A stretch of DNA of 64,000 nucleotides, from NCBI RefSeq assembly GCF_905147045.1, contig NC_065902.1, positions 12,531,377 through 12,595,376 of the forward strand, written 5' to 3'. The first letter of the stretch is position 1. The number at the start of each line of letters is the position of its first letter. The translations under genes and the position numbers were made by a program. The notes below the pieces were generated by a model that worked only from the letters and a program-made list of their open reading frames with translations, searched no databases and was not told the origin of the DNA. The stretch is from Nymphalis io. Taxonomy: Eukaryota > Arthropoda > Insecta > Lepidoptera > Nymphalidae. Below, piece after piece: positions 33,101 through 41,460 of this stretch.

Positions 33101-34951
33101 CACAAGGGATTACAATTTATGCAACTTTATGTTTCCCAATAATTTATTGACGATAGCAATTTTTTTAAACAATTCAATACTTTTAAAAATTCGATACTCT
33201 TAACTTATCGTTATTTCTATATTCTAAAAATAATATATTTTGTACTTACATGCTTATATAATCTGCAATGCTAACAGGCTTATCATTGGGTAATCGACAA
33301 AAATATTCGTTGAAAGTTAAATTTATGTTATTTAATGAACCAATGAAATTAATTACTTGTTTTGGTCGACATACTTTAGGAACGCAAACAGCCAATGTGA
33401 TTGTCATATCAGATCCGAAGCTAGGTACAACTGCTCTAAAAAAATATATATATATTTAATTTTTTTTTAATCTAGTAAAGTTATTAATTACTATAAATAT
33501 ATACTATAAGTAATTTTATAAAATTTATAGGCATATGATTTTTTGTTGGGCAAATTTTGGATTGTAATAAGAATTTGGACCTAGTTTTGCTTGCTAAAAT
33601 AGTTATCTGAAGAATTTTTTTATCTCTTGTACAATTTTTAGCTAAAATATAAAACACATATGTATGTTAGCATTATTATTTTAACCTTTACCTAGAAATC
33701 ATTGAGTTTTTTGACGTTGATATGAAGGTAGCTATTTTTTTTAGAATAAAACTTTTTTTAACATTTCCAATGGTAGAGTTTTGTAATCTTGGCCATATTT
33801 TGTTTACATCCGAAAAGTCTCGTGCTTGTGTGTTTTCAATATTTATGTTTTGCTTTAGAGGTACATGGATCAAGCAATATTTCCCTTCGATATCTAAATC
33901 ACCTTCCAAATACTGAATACTTAAACATTGATCATAACTTCCAAGATCTGCCAAGTTACCCATAAGAATTCCATTTGAGTTTATGATATCTTGGTATTTT
34001 ATCTATGAAGTATGCGTGAAGCGCCCAATTAAAGGTAAGTGCAAAGATATCATTAAAGATTAATTGTTTTATTACAATTTTTTTTTAGGTTGTTGGTAGG
34101 CGGACGGGTAAATGGAATACCTGATGTTAAGTGGTCACCACCGTTCATAGACATTGGTGATGTAGTATGTACTGTAGTTACACTGGTTCACCCATCCTTC
34201 CAATCGGAAAGTAACAATATCAAATATTGCTGTTTAGTGGTAGAATATTTGATGAGTGGGTGCTATAAGCCCAGACAGGATTGCGCAAAGCCCTACCTCC
34301 TAGTAAAGGCGTGGTTGGTTTGGTATTCCATCAGGACGGCTAGCTTTCCGTACATCAAGTGATTGCAGCTCCGCACGCACATCACGTTGCCTGATTTTGA
34401 TGTCAGGCAACGTATGGCCACTTGAAGGTATCGTTGGTGGCAGCGCACTACAATCATCGATCACGGAGTTATTGGCAAAGAGCCAGGAGATTCGCTTTCT
34501 CTTGCGAACTGTAAGCGATCCGTCTGGATTTCTAAGCGGTGGCAGCGAAGGTTTGCAGAAATTGGCAGAAAAAGGTACCTGGCTCACTTAGGGGGAGAAC
34601 TAGTTATTGGGATTGTGTTGATATAATGCATCCGCGGCCTCTCCCTTGCTGTGCTCCACTCGTGACGTGGCTCTCCTCAGGGGGTATTGAAACCACTAGA
34701 CTGTCTCGGTTGGGTTTAAAGTAAGTATTTATTATAATTATTTTCTACTTACATTGCATTGCAACAGATATGTTATTTGCCAAATAATCTAATTGTTCTT
34801 CACATTTCATTGGATTTAAAACACGTTCGTAGAGATCTTGGTCGAAGGCACTTGTGTATTTTAATGTTTCGTCTATAAAATATGCACGTTTCGCCAAAAT
34901 TAGTAAAATTAAAATAAATAAATATTTTTTTTGATACATTTCAGTAACCAA
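20618..34951 (-). CDS. nrf-6-like: nrf-6-like membrane acyltransferase (NRF domain + acyltransferase-3), 12 exons
   Basis: Exons on the minus strand: 34951-34753, 33989-33692, 33435-33250, 32424-32345, 31815-31616, 31226-31112, 24136-23922, 23502-23312, 22841-22706, 22273-22087, 21679-21537, 20731-20618. They sum to 2,064 nt, so 687 residues plus stop, and every junction keeps frame with AG/GT ends. The N-terminus has a hydrophobic signal-like stretch followed by a cysteine-bearing NRF region (residues about 45-230). The C-terminal half is a multipass acyltransferase-3 domain with the family's GIR...GH motif (His about 303), SVDTFF, WYLSVD, YYMNTLTRASPF and ACVHGYGG blocks. In this family, worm NRF-6 is implicated in uptake or transport of lipids and drugs; the substrate here is unknown. 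Length and order match the family. Translation could start at Met1 or Met5. The last five exons are repeated downstream at 13.4-16.2 kb. Identification is by family motifs, not by a search. Confidence 0.93.
21537..21679 (-). CDS. nrf-6-like exon 11
   Basis: Codes GPINWFLSLQIWKLPARLSY followed by AMYLIHFPLIL, the conserved penultimate part of acyltransferase-3 proteins. Acceptor GGCACAG, donor ACT/GTAAGT. Its duplicate lies at 14273-14415. Confidence 0.93.
22087..22273 (-). CDS. nrf-6-like exon 10 (ACVHGYGG motif)
   Basis: Two hydrophobic helices separated by a short acidic loop (QADYDEQMFDNF), ending with WLIFACVHGYGG, a family hallmark. Acceptor ATTACAG, donor GGAG/GTAATT. Its duplicate lies at 14823-15009. 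Confidence 0.93.
22706..22841 (-). CDS. nrf-6-like exon 9
   Basis: Codes NYYMNTLTRASPFFIGMMYG followed by a short basic loop. This Tyr-rich block with TRASPFFIG is conserved in the family and marks the entry into a membrane helix. Acceptor TTGTAG, donor AAG/GTATTA. Its duplicate lies at 15442-15577. Confidence 0.93.
22877..23040 (-). mobile_element. SINE type B fragment in intron 8 of the nrf-6-like gene
   Basis: Identical to 15613-15776. It is same-sense with the gene and sits just upstream of the exon 9 acceptor (22842). Confidence 0.7.
23312..23502 (-). CDS. nrf-6-like exon 8 (WYLSVD motif; cut by the duplication breakpoint)
   Basis: Begins CLQHTWYLSVDVQLYIISP, a hallmark of the family, and continues into two membrane helices. 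The right-hand edge of the tandem duplication (AATAT, 23455-23459) falls inside this exon, 43 nt after its acceptor. The other copy of the exon therefore has no acceptor and no WYLSVD motif. Confidence 0.94.
23922..24136 (-). CDS. nrf-6-like exon 7 (YRLLRIFPL helix and CRRRWW block)
   Basis: Codes YLYRLLRIFPLLAAVILLQA, a membrane helix with the family Arg pair, then SCRRRWWSALLHVQNYV, a recognisable family block. Acceptor ATTACAG, donor GTA/GTAAGT. It ends on a codon boundary, as exon 8 requires. This is the last exon lying wholly outside the tandem duplication. Confidence 0.93.
24153..24589. other. intron sequence, no gene seen
   Basis: AT-rich intron 6 sequence between exon 7 and the LINE. 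The open frames here are short and unsupported. Confidence 0.4.
25061..25406 (+). pseudogene. probable shifted N-terminal part of the LINE ORF1
   Basis: Open frame from an ATG at 25061, low-complexity (Ser, Pro, Glu, Ala; PPPPPIPLPDGGG before the break). It meets the ORF1 frame at C8 and G7 runs near 25387-25418. One indel in these runs would join them. It may instead be 5' UTR that happens to stay open in GC-rich DNA. Confidence 0.5.
25407..26885 (+). CDS. LINE ORF1: gag-like protein with three CCHC zinc knuckles
   Basis: 492 residues in frame from the ATG at 25407. The N-terminal third is rich in Pro, Ala and Ser. The middle (PTKVAIRGLPLDTPPKEVIA...) is the domain that precedes zinc knuckles in jockey-clade gags. 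It is followed by CHRCQAIGHSSANC, CVRCAGEHLARDC and CANCAKAHTAKDRRC (26096-26265), and a basic Pro/Ala-rich tail. Jockey gags bind RNA and form the ribonucleoprotein. A second open frame (25061-25669) upstream has matching Pro-rich composition, so the original N-terminus was probably longer and is now frameshifted in the C/G runs near 25390-25420. Confidence 0.88.
   Translation: MEGGSQNTWPRDSTSYAALPSTVEERTASRPTSPQPGPSGVSYAAAAAAPASPRSRAPAPVPAPRTTPRSSYPPITAERLPNWTRHFEVLKSKLGHAPNARPLGKGVRFLPGSTEEFRVIQRHLTEAMNQDKTISWFCYSPAAELPTKVAIRGLPLDTPPKEVIAALRSLGFPAQSAKAIPGGRGRHGCTYFVQLVHLKEQELISLYKTTELLCMPGLLIEAWRGAKSPPQCHRCQAIGHSSANCHRQQKCVRCAGEHLARDCPRPITEPPTCANCAKAHTAKDRRCPVFKKEARRRGINVPTPRPNGPRAQPKGDRERVPPVAPKQVVGRPIVAEPRATIVVDQRTKRPPPVKKATEVRAKLAPPTTLAPPANQPTARDQPLKAPSKKRKKKRAARPPRTEPVAASTPQPRKAATEPKSAPAAATRPVVRQEVSPPVQMTTSASAKGPDTTIIVRVFMEALTAILVAYTQGQDIIPAISAGIATLAKLNSS
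26882..29099 (+). CDS. LINE ORF2 part 1: endonuclease and reverse transcriptase
   Basis: The frame is open from 26876. The apurinic-type endonuclease starts RILYWNPGGIRGHV, with the catalytic Glu in LLGETKL and the VGDLNAKHHAWG box. The reverse transcriptase has KRKAPGPDGI, YRPITLLSH, QFGFRSDHST, motif A, AGVPQGSCLSP, and YADDSAFFSSS near 28900. The first in-frame ATG is only at 27029, inside the endonuclease. The likely start was at 26882, where CTG overlaps the ORF1 stop (CTGA); an ATGA overlap would be the ancestral form. Motif A has an extra Ala (EKAAFD in place of EKAFD). The frame is cut by a SINE at 29100. Confidence 0.9.
29100..29396 (+). mobile_element. SINE type A inserted in LINE ORF2
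   Basis: Full-length near-consensus copy with a 14-A tail. It introduces TGG TGG TAG within the SINE head and so truncates the LINE protein. Sequence on either side (GQDVGW before, VCYLGCHLDRRLRM after) is continuous ORF2. Confidence 0.93.
29398..29926 (+). CDS. LINE ORF2 part 2: C-terminal region
   Basis: Resumes with VCYLGCHLDRRLRMIPTVNK and continues through RSRLTYAAPAWYALC, a conserved jockey C-terminal block, to a TAG near 29926 after an acidic tail (EEDDDDLETR). Without the SINE this would be one frame with part 1. The 3' UTR runs to about 30115. Confidence 0.85.
30116..30828. other. intron sequence, no gene seen
   Basis: AT-rich remainder of intron 6. I see no repeat or coding signal that I can name. 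Confidence 0.4.
30829..31050 (+). mobile_element. SINE type A, old copy in intron 6
   Basis: ACTTGGTGGTAGGGATTTGT head with TTGTGTTCCAATTTGAAGGG and GAGCCAGTGTAACTACAG. The 3' third is missing. It ends about 60 bp from exon 6. Confidence 0.75.
31112..31226 (-). CDS. nrf-6-like exon 6 (SVDTFF motif)
   Basis: Codes WLTSFRSIWMNS followed by the family block SVDTFFVLSGILCVY, part of a membrane helix. Acceptor CTTAACAG and donor AGAT/GTAAGT are good. It is followed by a 7-kb intron that holds the JOCKEY-clade LINE. Confidence 0.92.
31616..31815 (-). CDS. nrf-6-like exon 5 (acyltransferase-3 catalytic His segment)
   Basis: Contains the acyltransferase-3 signature ECVDGIRAISMLWVIFGHTY; the His in GHTY is the conserved putative catalytic residue. 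Acceptor TTTTTCAG is strong. The donor AAC/GTTAGT is acceptable, and it is the one that keeps phase with the next exon. Confidence 0.9.
32345..32424 (-). CDS. nrf-6-like exon 4 (first transmembrane helix)
   Basis: Short 80-nt exon coding SLFSFILIVTIISTSYDLYQ, a hydrophobic helix that links the NRF domain to the acyltransferase domain. Acceptor TTTCAG and donor AG/GTAAGA fit, and the phase matches both neighbours. Confidence 0.9.
32632..32702 (+). mobile_element. SINE type C head fragment
   Basis: ACCGCCTCGTTGGTCTAGTT head, then GGAGGTCCTGGGTTCAATTG, which keeps a B box-like element. It directly abuts a type B copy at 32707. Confidence 0.65.
32707..33010 (+). mobile_element. SINE type B, full-length, in intron 3
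   Basis: Plus-strand copy in the intron between exons 3 and 4, with clear tRNA-like promoter boxes: TGGCCTAGTGGTTAGAA (A box) and GTGGGTTCAAACCCG (B box). The body has GGAAAACATCGTGAGGAAAC and CCAACCCGCATTGGAGCAGC, and the tail ends near a TTACTACTA run. This is the best copy for defining the family consensus. Confidence 0.9.
33250..33435 (-). CDS. nrf-6-like exon 3 (end of NRF domain)
   Basis: Acceptor TTTTTTAG and donor CAT/GTAAGT are both good. It codes a Cys-rich stretch (LAVCVPKVCRP, then EYFCRL). These cysteines are typical of the lumenal NRF domain and probably form disulfides. 186 nt, phase 1 in and phase 2 out. Confidence 0.9.
33692..33989 (-). CDS. nrf-6-like exon 2 (NRF domain core)
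   Basis: Carries the NRF-family block NGILMGNLADLGSYDQCLSI, followed by a variable, partly charged segment. The donor AG/GTAAAG is clear. The acceptor is less certain: of the nearby AGs, the one before 33989 is the one that keeps phase with exon 1 and gives no stop, but its pyrimidine tract is weak. Confidence 0.85.
34088..34306 (-). mobile_element. SINE type A, diverged, in intron 1
   Basis: Minus-strand copy: GGTAGGCGGACGGGTAAATG at the tail side, TTTAGTGGTAGAATATTTGA, and AAGCCCTACCTCCTAGTA at the head side. It lies next to, and possibly inside, a LINE fragment. Confidence 0.75.
34307..34720 (-). mobile_element. LINE ORF2 fragment (start of RT) in intron 1
   Basis: Minus-strand frame 34587-34300 codes FANNSVIDDCSALPPTIPS and RAELQSLDVRKASRPDGIP. 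The latter is the N-terminal reverse transcriptase motif (usually A-S-G-P-D-G-I-P; here Gly is Arg). The rest of the element is absent. The clade is probably jockey/I-like, not certain. Confidence 0.7.
34753..34951 (-). CDS. nrf-6-like exon 1 (signal peptide, start of NRF domain)
   Basis: Codes residues 1-66. A hydrophobic run (YLFILILLILA) just after the start looks like a signal peptide. The exon then enters the NRF region with a Cys-x-x-QLDYL segment. It ends at a GTAAGT donor with one base left over, in phase with exon 2. Met1 (MVTEM) and Met5 (MYQKK) are both possible starts; Met5 puts the hydrophobic core nearer the N-terminus. Confidence 0.85.
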
Positions 34952-36485
34952 CGTTCTAATAACTACTTATCTTAAGTAAATAAGGTTTCTACTCAAAAAT
35001 AAAGTCAAATAGTCTTGCTCTGTATGTATAAGGTAAATAGTGAGTTTTGGTACAACATTTTAAGTGATATCGGTTTAATCTATAACTATTGATTAGATAA
35101 TTAGTTTCACAATGCTTTATCCTCTTCTGTCGAATGTCAAATCAATGATGACCATTGAGAGAAACCATTATTTAACCAAACAATGTTTTTAAGCGAGACC
35201 GTATGTAATTTACCTATAGACAATCCGAAGGGGATGTTTTAAATTACTTTTATTCTTAGTTATTGGAGTTAGAGAATGCAACTATATTGGTTAACAAAAT
35301 AAGCGAATCACCTATTGTCAGGCTTTAGGGCTGTTTTTCCTAATGGGTATAACGTTGGTGTCCTTAAATCCAGAGTAAGCAAGTTTCTTCTAGGCAAGCG
35401 TGCTACACCCTAGACGTGTCAATGCTTAACATCAGGCAAGGTAACAAGTCAAATGCTGGCCTATTAAAGAGTAAAAAAAGGGCTAAGACAGCCTTGTATA
35501 CCATTACGGCAAACGACCTACTTGTGTTTGGGGCACTTATAATATATACTGATGCTATATAATTATTGTAAAAATAAGATGACAATGTTTATTTTATTAA
35601 AGAAACTATGTTTATTTTTTATTTTACTCCATATTTATTTTTTGGGTTCAAATATATCCTATATTAAACATCAATTTCAATATTTCACATTTGCATGCGT
35701 GTGGGTCAACAATCACATTTTCTTTATACAATCATTTAGCTGAAAAGTATCTCTTCCGGAACCAACCCTACCTTGAATCACTGATCTTTATTTAAACTAT
35801 TTTCTATCCGAAACTTTGCAAGTGTGGGGGGCGTCAGCGTTAGAAACCATAATATGTACTTTACAATACTTCTTACAACGTGTATGTACAATTTCATGAT
35901 AATTGGTTGAACAGTTAAAACTTTTAAGCGTAACAAACAAACAAAGAAACAAACTCACTTTCACCGTTTTTAATTATTTTTTAAAATTAAACACTTACCT
36001 GATAACACTACCATGATGATTACCAAAAACACTTGAACGATATAGACACGTTCATCAATTTGATAAATAAATTATACACATAAATAAATACAATTGAAGT
36101 ATCTGTCTGTGATTTAATCATAACGTTATAAATTATTACCGCTATTTACGAGTTACTAAAACAAATACAATCAATTTAGAGTACCGCCTTTACCTAATAA
36201 TTGGAATATTTTATATGTATAATTCAAATACGCATTATGTACGTTGAAATAGCGTATTTTGAGAGATTCTCGTCATTTATACATAACGTTATAACTCGAG
36301 GTTCATGTATGGAACACTTCGATCTAAACCAAATATTTCCGTTTTCAATTTCAAAAGCAATTATTATTATTGCAGTTATGCAATCATATGAATACATACA
36401 CAATAATACAAGGTAGGTAAAATACTAAAAGATCAAATACATTATCGGTATACCATTTTATCAGTAAATACAACAATTTGGTCTA
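34952..36485. other. upstream region of the nrf-6-like gene with repeat remnants
   Basis: 35740-35970 resembles a common lepidopteran repeat tail (ATGATAATTGGTTGAACAGT, AACAAACAAACAAAGAAACA). Otherwise AT-rich. A promoter must lie here or just before 34951, but I see no TATA/initiator combination I would defend. Confidence 0.35.
35996..36022 (-). other. possible extra 5' exon upstream of the nrf-6-like gene
   Basis: On the minus strand an ATG opens MVVLS and runs straight into a consensus donor (TCAG/GTAAGTG); just upstream, the same frame is hydrophobic. It could be an alternative first exon. Joined to the obvious acceptor before exon 1 it would be out of frame, and the in-frame acceptor is poor. 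It may therefore be 5' UTR or chance. Confidence 0.2.
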
Positions 36486-36880
36486 TTTGTGTGTGTGTGT
36501 GTTACAGTGAAAGATGCCAGCAAGACGCAAGGGAGCCCATTTGGGCCGTTGAACTAATAAAGCATCAAGCATGCGTAATAATAGAATAGAAATAACAGAC
36601 GAACAAATCCATCAAAATAACGAAAATGTGCGTGTGAGCATGTCACCATTAAACGGTTTGCTCATCGGCACGTTTCCAGTAGCAAGGCTGTTCCTGAAGT
36701 CCATTCGCACACGAAAAAATATCGCAAATGACTTCGTTCCTCCCTGGGTCTCTTCTTCCCCAACCGTAGATTGTTTTTTTTATCGTTTTAATTTACACGG
36801 GACTTATATCGTGTCTTCATCGCAATTTTATGGCGGAAAGTCAAGAAACCGAAATTGTAGCACGTGTAAATAATGCAATC
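36486..36880 (+). mobile_element. Helitron remnant A, N-terminal coding part
   Basis: After a (GT)n run and an acceptor-like TTACAG, an ATG at 36514 opens MPARRKGAHLGR, then a stop and TNKASSMRNNRIEITDEQIH. Such a start is typical of insect Helitron Rep-helicase proteins. The following text (GLLIGTFPVARLFLKSIRTR) matches the Helitron remnant on the minus strand at 52.7-53.4 kb. Heavily decayed. Confidence 0.7.
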
Positions 36881-37552
36881 TTGAAAAATAAGTTAATATA
36901 ACATGTAAATTAATTCAAGTATACATACATTACATACATTCAATATACACATGATTTGAGTGCTTACTATTGACAGTATAATCAGAGAAATTATTGTATA
37001 ATCATATGCTCAGCGTCAAAAAAACTATCGAAGTAAAAAAAAACAACAAAATCAATTACCATTATTTATCAAGCTATTATAACAGTATTTAATTTATAGT
37101 AGACTCTGTTTTGATTGTTTGAATCTTTTAAAGACATTTTTGATGTTTTATTTATTGTAAATGGGTTTAAATTACTTTGACAACATTCAAAATAAAATAC
37201 TTTAGAAATACTATCATTATTCTGAATCAAATTTAATTATTTAATGCAATAAGGAAAACTTAATTCCATATGAACTCTGTTAGCAACGCTACCTTTGAAC
37301 AGACTATGTTTGTTTATATAGTTTGTGTGAAATAAATCATCTCGAGTTGTGTAAAATAATAAACTATATTTAAAAAAATAGCAAAAATTTAATTTGTCTG
37401 TTTTAATAGAAACTTTTAGTTGCTAATAATTGAATCGATTGAAAGGTAATAAAAAGACGCAGTTGCCTCACTGGAATTATAAAAGTATTAGTTTAAATGA
37501 ATATCTTAGGAGTCACGGCAACATTAAAATTCGCAAGAAGAAAAATTACGGT
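36881..37552. other. AT-rich sequence inside Helitron remnant A
   Basis: Absent from the related remnant at 52.7 kb, where the flanking parts (ending GTATCGTGTCT-like and resuming GGCCAACGA) are continuous. It is probably a later insertion of unknown type. Confidence 0.4.
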
Positions 37553-37612
37553 GATGGCCAACGACGCGGCAGCAAAATAACCAGTGCAAAGATTATGTTC
37601 CATTCGTATGTA
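37553..37612 (+). mobile_element. Helitron remnant A, middle part
   Basis: GATGGCCAACGACGCGGCAG, then CAGTGCAAAGATTATGTTCC. It matches the reverse complement of about 52678-52740 and ends at the TA where the mariner inserted. Confidence 0.65.
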
Positions 37613-38753
37613 TTAGGTCCTTTCATATGAAATTAGCATTTTGTCGTACTGACCACTTTGATCTGAAATATCTTCTATCTCTTTGGTTAAGAGTTCCAAA
37701 TTCAAATTTATAAATTCATTTAGCTGGTACATTTGAATTTTGAAAACAATCATTCATTTGTTTTTCCTCATTATTTTTTCTTTGGCGTCGCTTATTACCG
37801 CACAATGGGAAACATGAAATATCGGTATACTTACGAGTACGAATTCTACCGTGGCACCAATGCTGCAGAAACAGCTCGAAGGATTAATGATGTGTACGGC
37901 GAAATTAATTAATAAAATTAAAATTTCAACCTTTAGAACCAATCCCGTGGACGGCCGGAGACCAAAGTAGAAAATGAAGAATTAAAGGCTATTGTGGAAG
38001 CGGATCCAAAACTTCAGAGATAGCTGCAGGCTTCGGGGTAAGTGATAAAACTGTATTAATTCACTTGAAGCAAATCGGGAAAGTAAATAAACTTGAACGA
38101 TACCTCATGAATTGACTGAGTCGAACTATCAAACATGCGTCGACTGCTGTGTTACTTTGCTCAGACGACAATAATGAAGGGATTTTAAATCGAATCATTA
38201 CTTGTGATGAAAAGTAGATACTGTACGATATTTGGAAGCGCTCGTCGCAATGGCTGAACCTTGGAGACCCAGCCAAATCCTGCCCTAAATGAAAATTGAC
38301 TCAGAAAAAATTACTTGTGAGTAATTGGTGGACTAGCGCTAGTGAAGGAAGAAATAGCTGCTAAACAACCGAGATTGGGCTCTAGGCCACTGCTGCACAC
38401 ACTGCACAACAAAAAAACCACTAAGTTAGATAAGTTACAATTGGAATGTCTGCGACATTCAACGTACTCCCCGGGCCTTGCTCCAACAGATTACCATTTT
38501 TCCTGAATTTGGACAACTTCTTACAAGGAAAAAATTCAACTCCGATGAGGCAGTCCAAACCGCCGTCTAAGAGTTTATTGATTCTCGCCCCCATGGTTTT
38601 TTTAGTAAAGGGATCAATGAACTACCTATGAGATGGCAAAAGTGCATAGATAACAATGGTGCATACTTTGATTAATTAAATATATTTTATAAAAAAATAA
38701 TTGTCTTTATATTCCTCCCGTACAAAATGCCAATTTCATATGTAAGGGCCTTA
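37613..38753 (+). mobile_element. mariner-like DNA transposon, decayed but with both ends
   Basis: About 1,141 bp, flanked by TA at 37611-37612 and 38754-38755. The ends are imperfect inverted repeats (TTAGGTCCTTTCATATGAAA at the left; the right reads TAAGGCCCTTACATATGAAA on the reverse strand). Inside are pieces of a transposase in several frames: EFYRGTNAAETARRINDVYG near 37840, the ITCDEK box near 38190, a lost or altered DNARPH region near 38390, and the YSPDLAPTDYHFF-type region near 38470-38500. Multiple stops and a deletion make it inactive. Confidence 0.9.
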
Positions 38754-38784
38754 TACTATTTTTATCCCATATTCTATCTCCAAA

Positions 38785-38960
38785 TAGAAATATTTAGTAT
38801 TGTTGTGTTCCGGCTTAAAGGGCGATAGATCCAGTGTAACTATAGGCACAAGGGACACTTTAGTTGCCAAGGTTGGTGGCGCATTCGCGATGTATGGTTA
38901 ATATTATTATAATGCCAATGTATATGGGTGGGGGTGACCATTTACCAATATTATAAATAA
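38785..38960 (+). mobile_element. SINE type A segment carried by Helitron remnant A
   Basis: TTTAGTATTGTTGTGTTCCG, then GCACAAGGGACACTTTAGTT and CCAATGTATATGGGTGGGGG. It is also present, with the same junction to the next segment, in the minus-strand remnant at 52485-52660. It was therefore part of the element before the copies separated. Confidence 0.75.
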
Positions 38961-39119
38961 AACAATAACGGCCCACCTTTTTCAAAAGTTCTGTCTAATA
39001 ATGTGGGATGAATGTATGATGAGCGACCACTCACACACAAAATCCGTAGACATAACCTAAGAAAACAATAATAAATAAACGCATGAAAAAATTCGCAGGG
39101 TAGTGCTTTATGCATATAT
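38961..39119 (+). repeat. 150-bp segment shared by Helitron remnants A and B
   Basis: ATAACGGCCCACCTTTTTCA through GCGACCACTCACACACAAAA and AATAAATAAACGCATGAAAA to GCTTTATGCATATATGTATA. The reverse complement of 52300-52480 matches it along its whole length. Confidence 0.8.
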
Positions 39120-39300
39120 GTATAATAACAATCAATAAGTCGCAAGGCCAAACGATGTCCGTTTGTGGCTTAGGTTGGGCACACCACGTTTATCACACGG
39201 TCAAGTATACGTGGCATGTTCTCGGGTGGGCAAACCATCGAGCTAATTTGTGTTGGCTAAAGACGGACCAACAAAAAAATCGAACACTCAATTGCTCTTA
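39120..39300 (+). pseudogene. Helitron (Pif1-type) helicase C-terminal relic
   Basis: Codes INKSQGQTMSVCGL, the conserved helicase motif before the C-terminus in Helitron and Pif1 helicases. It then degenerates through frameshifts (GQLYVACS-like text can be followed in other frames) to TKN-like residues near 39290. Non-functional. Confidence 0.7.
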
Positions 39301-41020
39301 GAAATTAATTAACTGCTTTAGGATAAAAAAATTATTTTTTTTTCATTTTACATTTATATTTTAATCAAACAATGAATTTGTCCTTTACAATAATGAAATA
39401 AATTGAATTGAGAAAATGAATGGTTGGTGTTTTTTTATTTTCATCGGCGGTCATCATCTACAGCGCTCCGCTCCGATTTCTGTCATAGATCCCATCCCCA
39501 CACACTGAATTAATCTGCATTAGACTGGCGTGGTCGAACCCAAAATGCTTTTAAGGAAACGCCTCTGTCCAACAGTGAAACAGTCAACAGTCTTTGTTGC
39601 TTTATCTTGCCTTTTTTAAACTCTATCACAGTTTGAACATGAACTCTACAAGTTCATCCATTATCCAGTTTTCCATAACTCCACTGTTCAACAATTTCCT
39701 CAAAAAAATACAAAACAAAACCTGTAATGAGTGATGGCACAATATTTGGTAGCTGCCAGTTATTCCCATGACGTCATCAATCGACGCTCTTCATCAATTT
39801 TGCGCGGACTCATATTGACGAGTCGTTCTTTGTTTGTTCCATTTTCATGTCCATTTTACGATTATTTTGTTTTTTTTTTAAAAAAAATCTACCCGTCCAC
39901 CAATCCGTCCAATATTACCTATATAAGAAAAGGTAAAATTCGTTAATGCTTTCAGGTTATTGAGGATATTGTATCTTGATTCTTCCACTTATATATTTAT
40001 AATATATATTAAAATTTTATTATACAATTATTAAATATAGTACGTTTAATCCTAGTCATTAATTTAGTCAGGAAATTATTTCATTTTCCTTTACCCACTG
40101 GTTACTGGTTGCTCACCAGTTTTATTAATTCTCCAAACATCACTTTATTTTGCTGCATTTTGTATGAAAGTCCACTTGCCTTTCATACCAAATGCAACAA
40201 AATGTAGGTTAATGTTATAAGCACAAATATATAACATCTCGTGATCGGTAGTGCATTGTCAGTGGATGGAATGATTTAGTCTTCTTGCAGTTTCTATAAG
40301 TGAAAGTTACCACTTAATTTCAGGTGGCACATTTGCTCATCTGCTTTACCATTATAACATTATATATAATTAAAGTTTTAGCTTACAAATAGTTTATAGT
40401 AATTAGATTAAAATAATTAATAATTTATAAATTATTCAATTATAAATATTAAGTATTACATAAAAGACAAAATATATAAAAAAACACGATAGCATAAAAG
40501 TGATCTAACAATGTTAGTCCTTTACAAATTTATAAATCAGTAATTTTTTATTTTTAAGTTAAACGAATATGTCGTTTTTAGTAATACTCAACTTTGTTGG
40601 TCTTGTATTTGATTTTATTAAAACTAAAATATTACCAATAAATATATCAGATATATTATTCTTTGGTAAATAATCCATTAATAATATTTTATTAATAGCC
40701 TAGCCAATATTATACAAGCAGCACGGTCGATTAGGATATCAATGATCGCAGCGAACTCTCATAAAATTCTAATCAAACGCCAGCCGAGTGGGTTTGTCGT
40801 CAAATTACTGAAACAGCCTTAAACCCTTGGACACATTTCTAGTTGCTTAATTTAATCCAAACATAAATTTATTGTATTATATTTAAGAAAAGTCTGCATT
40901 ATTCAATGTATTTTAATAGGTCCTGTTGAAGACAGGGATAGTGAATTATTATTTATTTAGATTTAGTTTACATTTGTTACCAATATACCATGTATGCTCA
41001 TATTATAAATACGATAATAA
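39301..41020. other. AT-rich stretch, no gene seen
   Basis: Only faint repeat relics: 39500-39600 has a SINE tail-like GCCTCTGTCCAACAGTGAAA, and 40225-40350 has a weak type A tail (CACTTAATTTCAGGTGGCAC). Confidence 0.45.
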
Positions 41021-41170
41021 CTCTGTTGGTCTGTTACATTTCAGGTCTAAACTACTGAACCAATTTTGATGAAATTTGGTAAGAAGCAAACTTGGCCCCG
41101 AGGGAGGCCATAGGCTACTGTTTCATATCTGTCCTAACACGCAGATGAAATCGTAAATGAAAATTAGTTT
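41021..41170 (+). repeat. degenerate lepidopteran repeat tail
   Basis: AACTCTGTTGGTCTGTTACA, CTAAACTACTGAACCAATTT and GATGAAATTTGGTAAGAAGC form the widespread 'tail' motif found near many butterfly Helitrons and LINEs. Recognised by eye; the family is not assigned. Confidence 0.45.
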
Positions 41171-41460
41171 ACTGGTAGTAGGGCTTCATGAAAACTCGTC
41201 TGGGTAGGTACCATCCACTCATTAGGTTTTCTACCGCAAAACAGCATTTCTTAGCGTTATTGTGTTCCGGTTCCAAGGGGGAGTGAGCCAGTGTCATTAC
41301 AAGCACAAGGGACATATAATCTTAGTTCCCAAGGGTGGTGGCGCATTGGCGATGTAAGCGATGGTTAACATTTATTACATTGATAATATCTATGGGCGTT
41401 AGTGACCATTTACCATCAGGTGGCCCAAATGCTCGTCCGCCTACATATTCTATAAAAAAA
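41171..41460 (+). mobile_element. SINE type A, full-length, moderately diverged
   Basis: ACTGGTAGTAGGGCTTCATG head; tail TATTCTATAAAAAAA. All family blocks are present. Confidence 0.88.

Noticed and set aside
33722..33916. Plus-strand 64-codon frame
   Set aside because: Antisense of exon 2 of the nrf-6-like gene.
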